11,631 nucleotides of DNA from Candidatus Caenarcanales bacterium (lineage in GTDB: Bacteria; Cyanobacteriota; Vampirovibrionia; Caenarcaniphilales; Caenarcanaceae), in contig CANLFK010000065.1 in NCBI GenBank assembly GCA_947489925.1, positions 1 through 11,631 of the forward strand. The letters are read 5' to 3'. Positions 5,888 through 11,631 of this stretch are shown one piece after another. The notes beneath the pieces are model-generated. The model was given only the letters and a program-made list of their open reading frames with translations. It was not told where the DNA came from and ran no database searches. The position numbers and the translations under genes are program-made. How positions within the stretch are numbered: position 1 is the stretch's first letter; every line of letters begins with the position of its first letter.

Positions 5888-7168
5888 ATGGAAAGACCTA
5901 AAAACTCGCCTCGTGGCACATATGATTTAATTTTTCCGCTCTCAGCAAATTGGTCGGTGGTAGAAAATACAGTTCGTAATTATTTAAGCAAAGCTGGTTT
6001 TCAGGAAATAAGAACTCCAGTTTTTGAATCAACTGAAATTTTTGCTCGCTCAGCTGGAGAATCAAGTGATATTGTCAATAAAGAAATGTATACTTTTACC
6101 GACAAATCCGATCGTTCATTGACTTTAAGACCAGAAGGAACAGCTGGAGTAGTAAGGGCTTTTTTGAGTAATGGCTTAGACCGCAGACCAAAACCTCTCC
6201 GACTTTGGTATTTGGGTTCTATGTTTCGTTATGAAAGGTCTCAGACTGGACGATATAGACAATTTAATCAATTAGGTCTTGAAGTTTTTGGTTCAAATAC
6301 GCCTCAAACAGACTTTGAAAATATTTATTTGGCTTGGAATTTATTAAAGAAACTGGGAATTATAAATTTAAAATTAGAAATAAATTCAGTAGGAGATAAT
6401 TCTTCGAGGGCTGAATATCAAAAAGCTATGCGTCAATTTTTGGAAAATCATATTGAAAATATTTGCCCTGATTGCCAAAACCGTTTAAAGACTAATCCTT
6501 TGAGAGCTTTAGATTGTAAAGTACCATCTGATCAGGCTTTGTATCAGGCTGAAGCCCCAAAAATAACAAATTACTTAAATGAAGAATCCAAAAACCATCA
6601 AGCCAAATTAATTGAATTATTAGAAAATTTTGATATTCCTTTTAGCTTAAACTTAGCTTTAGTCCGTGGTTTGGATTATTATACAAAAACAGTTTTTGAA
6701 ATCAAGTCTGAAGATGAAAGACTGAGTGGGCAAAATACAATTTGTGCGGGCGGAAGATATGATAATTTGGTTAAAGAATTTGGCGGACAGGAAACTCCAG
6801 CTTTTGGTTGGGCTTTGGGAATGGAGCGATTAATGCTTTTAATGCAAAATAATGAGTCAAAGCATTTATTAGATAGTTTTGTAATTTATCCAAAAAATCA
6901 GTATAAAAAAGCTTTTGACTTTTGTGAAAAACTAAGAAATACCAAAAATTTAAAAGTAATTAGTGAAGGCTTTGAAAGCAATTCTCAACAAAATAAAATA
7001 TATAAAAGAGCCGAAGAAATAGGCGTCAAATCTATTATTTTATATTTAACTGAAAGTCCCTTTGAAGTCCAAATTCGTTCACCCAAAGAACAAAACTTTG
7101 TTAAATCAATGGACTATTCAACTGAAAACGATTTCTTTTCACAAGAACAATTTTTATTAAATAGCTGA
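5888..7168 (+). CDS. hisS: Histidine--tRNA ligase
   Basis: Class II synthetase that charges tRNA-His in the cytosol as a dimer. All family landmarks are present in 426 residues: PRGTYDLIFP (8-17) near the start, motif 1 around AGFQEIRTPVFE (36-47), TLRPEGTAGVVRAF (79-92), and motif 2 with RLWYLGSMFRYERSQTGRYR (105-124) and QLGLEVFG (128-135). The two histidine-specific signatures are LVRGLDYYT (258-266) and AGGRYDNL (287-294), and motif 3 is GWALGMERLMLL (307-318). Cys193, Cys196 and Cys210 form the cluster seen in many bacterial HisRS. The anticodon-binding domain occupies about 328-412. The catalytic length argues for the true tRNA synthetase rather than HisZ, which lacks these features. 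It lies 11 bases after the secreted-protein gene with no clear SD. Its last 12 bases overlap the convergent spoIID-like gene. Confidence 0.98.
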   Translation: MERPKNSPRGTYDLIFPLSANWSVVENTVRNYLSKAGFQEIRTPVFESTEIFARSAGESSDIVNKEMYTFTDKSDRSLTLRPEGTAGVVRAFLSNGLDRRPKPLRLWYLGSMFRYERSQTGRYRQFNQLGLEVFGSNTPQTDFENIYLAWNLLKKLGIINLKLEINSVGDNSSRAEYQKAMRQFLENHIENICPDCQNRLKTNPLRALDCKVPSDQALYQAEAPKITNYLNEESKNHQAKLIELLENFDIPFSLNLALVRGLDYYTKTVFEIKSEDERLSGQNTICAGGRYDNLVKEFGGQETPAFGWALGMERLMLLMQNNESKHLLDSFVIYPKNQYKKAFDFCEKLRNTKNLKVISEGFESNSQQNKIYKRAEEIGVKSIILYLTESPFEVQIRSPKEQNFVKSMDYSTENDFFSQEQFLLNS

Positions 7169-8743
7169 ACCAAGGATATAATTTGGGAAATAAATTTTAA
7201 GAATATTTTGATAAGATACTCCAGTTGAGGCTAAATATCTAGCTCCGAATTGACTTAAACCTACTGAATGACCGAAACCACCACCTTTGAGTATAATTTT
7301 ATTATCAGTTTTTTCGATTATAAATAAAGAACTTTTTAAACCACCCAAAGCACTGCGAACTTCATCTTTTTCAATTATAAAGTTTTTTTTGTCAGTTTTA
7401 ACTAATAATTTTAAAACATGTCCAGTAGAACTTCTTTCGGTAATTTCAATATCATCAACTTGTTCAAAGTCTGGCCAAGCAAATTGCCATCTTTTTTTGG
7501 CTTTTTCTAAGGTTTGAGTTAATAATTTCTTTTCAATTGTTTTTTGCCACCTAAAGCTTGGCGATACTGAATCATAACAATTCCATTCTTTAGCCGCTTC
7601 TGGTGATGTCAAAAATAGTTTTAAATCTTCTTCATTACTCAAATTGAATTTTTTTGGCAAATTAGAACAAGTCGGTTGTCCGCTCAAATCTTTGATAGAA
7701 CGAGGATTCCGAGCTGGCCAAATATCAGTAAAATCAGCAGAATAGCCACCATCAGTCGAATAATAAAAAACTTGGGCAATTTGATTGTATTTATTTTTGA
7801 GGATTAAACCATTTGTATTTTGAATGGCTTGGTCAATAATCTTATTGGTAGCACTTAAACCCTGATAAACTTGACAATGCTGAGAAGCACACAAATGATA
7901 ATTTTCTGGGACAAAGCGCTTAAAATTGGCTAAAGCATATGTTCTAGCTAAAATAGCTTGGGTTTCGAGAGCCGCTTGTGGTGAATCAGCTCCAATTTCA
8001 AATGGTATTACTCCTCGCAAATACTCTTCAACTGGTAATTCATTAATAACCGAATAATTACCAAAAGAATCTGGAAGAATTTCCATAAAGCCAGCATAAA
8101 CTTTGCCATTAACTTCAATTAAGTCATTATTCAAGGGTCTAATAATAATTTTGCGACGATTAAACTGAAATATTTCTTGGGGATTTTTAGCCTGAATACC
8201 AATTGGTGCCGAGCCAGTCCAGCTTAAAGATTTAACTTGCGAAAAGCTGTCTTTAAACCATGATCCCGAAAAATTTTGACTTTTGAGTCTTCTTAAAGTT
8301 TCTTCTGGATTATCTGATTCAGCTTGTACAATCCATGGATCTGGATAAAGGATTTGCCAATTATATTCAGGAAAACGCTCTTTTAAGGTTTCAGCCCAAT
8401 ATTCAGCGTTTTCATATGTCCGATAAGCACCAGCTATAATTTTAGTTTTCTCTTCTATTCTATAATCCAAAGAAATATAATTAGTTTTTATATTTAAATT
8501 ATTAGTTATTAAAACCTGATTTTTATCAACGCTTAAGGTTAATGGCAATTCTGGAAATATTACTTGCAGGTTTTTTTGTCCGCTTTTGGCTTTGACCGAT
8601 AAAGTTTGATTATTATTTTTACCAAAATGCTGAATAATACCAATACGAATATTACGGGTATTATAAGCTAAACTCCTTTGAGAGAGCGTAAAATTCAGCA
8701 GAATAAATGAAAAAATTAAAAGGTAAAAATTTGACTGTCTCAT
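7157..8743 (-). CDS. Secreted SpoIID/LytB-domain protein, probable peptidoglycan lytic or amidase-activating factor
   Basis: Predicted exported cell-wall protein. SpoIID is a lytic transglycosylase acting on glycan strands freed of peptides, and LytB-type relatives enhance amidases. I start it at the ATG at 8743 (528 residues), 13 codons after a possible TTG, because MRQSNFYLLIFSFILL then forms a proper signal peptide with likely cleavage after RSLA. The following residue numbers count from the upstream TTG. A segment at about 114-156 (IIAGAYRTYENAEYWAETL, ending IVQAES) resembles a SPOR-like glycan-binding repeat. The SpoIID domain shows VEEYLRGVIPFEIGADSPQAALETQAILARTYAL in outline (251-284), with Glu262 at the position of the catalytic Glu. 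The C-terminal signature GGGFGHSVGLSQFGARYLA (500-518) completes it. The domain also occurs in Cyanobacteria and other non-spore-formers, so sporulation is not implied. It lies downstream of secA on the same strand and overlaps hisS tail to tail. Confidence 0.88.
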   Translation of the reverse strand: MRQSNFYLLIFSFILLNFTLSQRSLAYNTRNIRIGIIQHFGKNNNQTLSVKAKSGQKNLQVIFPELPLTLSVDKNQVLITNNLNIKTNYISLDYRIEEKTKIIAGAYRTYENAEYWAETLKERFPEYNWQILYPDPWIVQAESDNPEETLRRLKSQNFSGSWFKDSFSQVKSLSWTGSAPIGIQAKNPQEIFQFNRRKIIIRPLNNDLIEVNGKVYAGFMEILPDSFGNYSVINELPVEEYLRGVIPFEIGADSPQAALETQAILARTYALANFKRFVPENYHLCASQHCQVYQGLSATNKIIDQAIQNTNGLILKNKYNQIAQVFYYSTDGGYSADFTDIWPARNPRSIKDLSGQPTCSNLPKKFNLSNEEDLKLFLTSPEAAKEWNCYDSVSPSFRWQKTIEKKLLTQTLEKAKKRWQFAWPDFEQVDDIEITERSSTGHVLKLLVKTDKKNFIIEKDEVRSALGGLKSSLFIIEKTDNKIILKGGGFGHSVGLSQFGARYLASTGVSYQNILKIYFPNYILGSAI

Positions 8744-8816
8744 TTGATGAGTCTTTGAGTGAAATAAAGGTTTTGAAAGCAATTATTAAAAGACTAACAT
8801 ATAAAACTTATCTTAT

Positions 8817-11631
8817 TTAAACTAAGATTTTTTTCTTTTTATTATTGTCACTAACTGCCTGTGTATGGAATAACCAAATAAGAGATTGCCGTCTGATTGC
8901 ACTAATTAAATTATCAAATAAAGTCAAAGCTTCGGTTTTATATTCAATAATTGGCTGTTTATTTCCATAACCTCTTAAGTGAATTCCTTCTTTTAATGAG
9001 TCTAATGATTGCAAATGCTGAACCCAATGCTGATCAATTGAATGCAGAAAAATTTGTCTTTGAATTTCCTCAAAAGATTCACCCAATTCATTCTCTTTTT
9101 CAGCATAAATTTCTAAAATCAATTCTGTTAAATATTCTTGCAATTCAACAAAAGACATTTCAGCTATTTTTTCGAGGCTAACTTTTTCATTAAAGTCTGG
9201 AATTTCTGCTTCAATAGCCGACAAAAGTAAATCCATAGAGCTAGGAGCTTCTTTTATTGAGTCTTCTTCGTTTTTGTCTTGTTCATCTTCATTCAAAACT
9301 TCTTCAATCATATTTTTCTCAAACCAAGTTTCTGGCGGTTTATTTGGATCTAAATAAGTGAAAATCAAACTATCAATTCTTTCTTTTAACATTTCACCAA
9401 AGACTTCTTTCAGACTGAAATTCTCCAAAATTCTTTGTCTCTCTTTGTAAATTACCCGTCTCTGAGTGTCTTGCACATTATCGTATTCAAGCAGTTTTTT
9501 GCGGATTTCATAATTGTGTGCTTCTACTCTTTTTTGGGCATTTTCAATTCCTCTGTTCACTAATCCCGCTTCCAAAGCTAAATCTTCTTCGGCTTTTAGC
9601 ATATCCATTGCACCAGTCAAACGATCTCCACCAAATATTCTCATCAAAGAATCATCTAAGCCTAAGAAAAAGCGAGTTGTGCCGGGGTCTCCTTGTCTGC
9701 CAGCTCTTCCTCTTAGCTGATTATCAATTCGTCTGGATTCATGCCTTTCCGTTCCAATTACATGCAGTCCGCCCAATTCAATGATTTTTTTATTATTAGC
9801 TTCCATATCTGGTCTAATTTGTTCTAAGGCTTCGTTTAAAGCGGCTTGATATTCTAAAGATCCAGCTTCTAATTGCAAAGGTCTGATTTTGTCTTCGGCA
9901 ATAAATTCGGCATTTCCTCCAAGTAAAATATCAGTTCCTCTTCCAGCCATATTGGTAGCAATTGTAATTCCGCCTAATCGTCCAGCTTGGGCAATAATTT
10001 CTGCTTCTCTGGCATGCTGTTTTGCATTTAAAACACTATGTTTAATACCTTTTTTAATTTCTTCAACAATTAAACAGCTATCAAGAAAAGTACCAATAAA
10101 GCAGGTTAAATCATTATCAGCTGGATTTGGCAATTCACTTAAAACAGTTTCAATAGTTTTTACCAAATTAGAACTAGTATTTTCACTTTTTGTATATTTT
10201 TCAAAAACCTCTTTGGCCGCCAAATGAGTAATATTAAAAGGTTTATCTAAAAGACGACTAATATTTTTAATTAATTCTTCAGGCTTAGGATTTTGTTCAG
10301 CCAAAACTCTTTTTAATCTTTCAGAACGCCAAATCATTAATTCAACACTAGCTTGTGGCTTAGAAAGCATATCTGACAATAATTCAGACTTTTCAATGCT
10401 AGTTGTACCGACTAAGACTGGTCTGCCAACTTTGTGTACCGAAATAATTTCTTGTAAAATCGCATAGAATTTTTGTTTTTCATTTTTATAAACTTGATCA
10501 TTCAAATCTTTCCGTGAATTTATGCGATTGGTCGGAATGGGAACAACATTCAAATTATAAATATTTTTAAATTCTTCAGATTCGGTAACTGCTGTTCCAG
10601 TCATGCCACCTAATTTTGAATAAAGCCTAAAGAAATTCTGAAAAGTAATACTAGCCAAAGTCATTGACTCTTCTTGCAATGGCACGCTTTCTTTGGCTTC
10701 AATTGCTTGATGTAATCCGTCAGACCAACGCCTGCCTTGCATTAAACGACCTGTAAATTCATCAACAATTACGATTTCAGGTTTTTTATTATCTGGATTT
10801 GGCTGAATAACATAATCAGTATCTCTTTTAAATAATTCCTTAGCTTTCAGAGCCTGCAAAACATGATGAGCCAAATTCGATTCAATTGACCATAAATCCT
10901 GCACACCCAAATAAGCCTCAGCATTAGCAATTCCATTATCGGTTAGAATAACATTTTTAGCCTTCTCATCAACATAATAATCACCTTTTACATCGTCTTT
11001 ATCTTTGCCCTTGATCAGCTTTTTAGATAATTGATTCATGGTTAAGTAAACTTCTTCTTTACTGCTTTCTGGCATTCCGCTAATAATCAAAGGAGTACGA
11101 GCTTCATCAATTAAAACACTGTCTACTTCGTCAATAATAGCAAAGTTAAAACCTCTACGGACTTGCTCTTCTTTGGATTCAGCCATATTATCTCGCAAAT
11201 AATCAAAACCTAATTCATTATTAGTGGCATATGTAATATCAGACAAATAAGCTTTTCGCTTTTCGATGGCTGATTTAACTTCTGGCACAATTAAACCAAC
11301 TGATAAACCCAAAAATTTATATAATCTTCCCATCCATTCAGAATCACGCCTAGCCAAATAATTATTGACGGTAATAATATGCACTCCACGACCAGACAAA
11401 GCATTTAAAACAGCGGGTAAAGTTGCGACTAAGGTTTTTCCTTCACCAGTACGCATTTCAGAAATATTACCCTGATGTAAAATAATGCCACCAATACATT
11501 GCACTGGAAAATGTTTCATGCCCAAAACACGCCAAGAGGCTTCACGGGTAATAGCAAAAACCTCAACCAAAACATCATCTAAAGCTTTTTGTAATTCTTT
11601 TTGACTCCAGTTTTGATTAGTCAAATTAACT
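8817..11631 (-). CDS. secA: Protein translocase ATPase SecA (5' end outside the window)
   Basis: Motor ATPase that pushes unfolded preproteins through SecYEG. The frame stays open to the right edge. The TTG at 11622-11624 is not the true start, because compared with E. coli SecA about 45 N-terminal residues are missing. Counting from that TTG, landmarks are: GMKHFPVQCIGGIILHQG (35-52), Walker A MRTGEGKT (57-64), Walker B DEVDSVLIDEARTPLI (165-180), the preprotein cross-linking region (about 185-330), NBD2 with RPVLVGTTSIEKSEL (401-415), ATNMAGRGTDILLGGN (556-571) and QLRGRAGRQGDPG (636-648), then the helical scaffold and wing. NBD2 carries an extra segment of about 100 residues (about 422-522) absent from E. 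coli SecA. An acidic stretch lies at 777-796. The C-terminus is short, ends in NNKKKKILV and lacks the Cys-rich zinc tail of many SecA proteins. Identity is certain. Confidence 0.98.
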   Translation of the reverse strand, partial: VNLTNQNWSQKELQKALDDVLVEVFAITREASWRVLGMKHFPVQCIGGIILHQGNISEMRTGEGKTLVATLPAVLNALSGRGVHIITVNNYLARRDSEWMGRLYKFLGLSVGLIVPEVKSAIEKRKAYLSDITYATNNELGFDYLRDNMAESKEEQVRRGFNFAIIDEVDSVLIDEARTPLIISGMPESSKEEVYLTMNQLSKKLIKGKDKDDVKGDYYVDEKAKNVILTDNGIANAEAYLGVQDLWSIESNLAHHVLQALKAKELFKRDTDYVIQPNPDNKKPEIVIVDEFTGRLMQGRRWSDGLHQAIEAKESVPLQEESMTLASITFQNFFRLYSKLGGMTGTAVTESEEFKNIYNLNVVPIPTNRINSRKDLNDQVYKNEKQKFYAILQEIISVHKVGRPVLVGTTSIEKSELLSDMLSKPQASVELMIWRSERLKRVLAEQNPKPEELIKNISRLLDKPFNITHLAAKEVFEKYTKSENTSSNLVKTIETVLSELPNPADNDLTCFIGTFLDSCLIVEEIKKGIKHSVLNAKQHAREAEIIAQAGRLGGITIATNMAGRGTDILLGGNAEFIAEDKIRPLQLEAGSLEYQAALNEALEQIRPDMEANNKKIIELGGLHVIGTERHESRRIDNQLRGRAGRQGDPGTTRFFLGLDDSLMRIFGGDRLTGAMDMLKAEEDLALEAGLVNRGIENAQKRVEAHNYEIRKKLLEYDNVQDTQRRVIYKERQRILENFSLKEVFGEMLKERIDSLIFTYLDPNKPPETWFEKNMIEEVLNEDEQDKNEEDSIKEAPSSMDLLLSAIEAEIPDFNEKVSLEKIAEMSFVELQEYLTELILEIYAEKENELGESFEEIQRQIFLHSIDQHWVQHLQSLDSLKEGIHLRGYGNKQPIIEYKTEALTLFDNLISAIRRQSLIWLFHTQAVSDNNKKKKILV

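Noticed and set aside
8744..8782. TTG start 13 codons upstream for the SpoIID-like gene
   Set aside because: It would place polar residues before the signal peptide and has no Shine-Dalgarno; the ATG at 8743 gives a normal signal peptide.
9514..10227. Several plus-strand reading frames opposite secA
   Set aside because: They are antisense to conserved SecA motifs; their translations are composition artefacts without domains.
11622..11624. TTG as the true start of SecA
   Set aside because: The frame stays open to the window edge and about 45 conserved N-terminal residues would be missing, so the gene is simply cut by the edge.

Overview
This 11.6 kb window comes from a very AT-rich bacterial genome. 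It is densely coded, with short spacers, standard start and stop codons (TGA ends cheC and hisS; no sign of a recoded TGA) and a mix of strong and barely visible ribosome binding sites. No mobile element, CRISPR array, rRNA or tRNA is visible. Motility-type chemotaxis genes (cheC, cheD, cheR) lie beside a secreted SpoIID/LytB amidase-family protein and an unusual SecA. This would fit a motile, non-photosynthetic relative of Cyanobacteria (Melainabacteria/Vampirovibrionia type) or another AT-rich deep lineage, but gene content alone does not settle the taxonomy.

Left part (1-2060): an MscS-family mechanosensitive channel on the plus strand converges on tpiA (triosephosphate isomerase, minus strand), with only 3 bases between their stop codons. 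A 207-base divergent intergenic region (2061-2270) follows. It carries a good sigma70-type promoter (TTGAAA-17-TATATT) pointing right and a weaker candidate -10 for tpiA pointing left.

Middle part (2271-5170): a plus-strand block of an unrecognised 262-residue protein with a serine-rich N-terminus, then cheC, cheD and cheR. cheC and cheD overlap by ATGA behind a strong Shine-Dalgarno, and cheR follows after 13 bases. In the known pathway CheR methylates chemoreceptors, CheD deamidates them, and CheC dephosphorylates CheY-P and binds CheD. This is therefore the adaptation part of a chemotaxis system. The receptors, CheA, CheW, CheY and CheB must lie elsewhere if present.

Right part (5259-11631): a small secreted cysteine-containing protein of unknown function and hisS (histidyl-tRNA synthetase) sit on the plus strand. 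hisS overlaps by 12 bases the tail of a convergent spoIID/lytB-type gene. Upstream of that on the minus strand is secA, cut by the right edge of the window. SecA has an extra segment of about 100 residues inside its second nucleotide-binding domain.

The most interesting leads are the orphan protein heading the chemotaxis block (with an internal strong SD and ATG), the single-active-site CheC, the SecA insertion, and the small secreted protein upstream of hisS. Nothing here proves a wholly new system.
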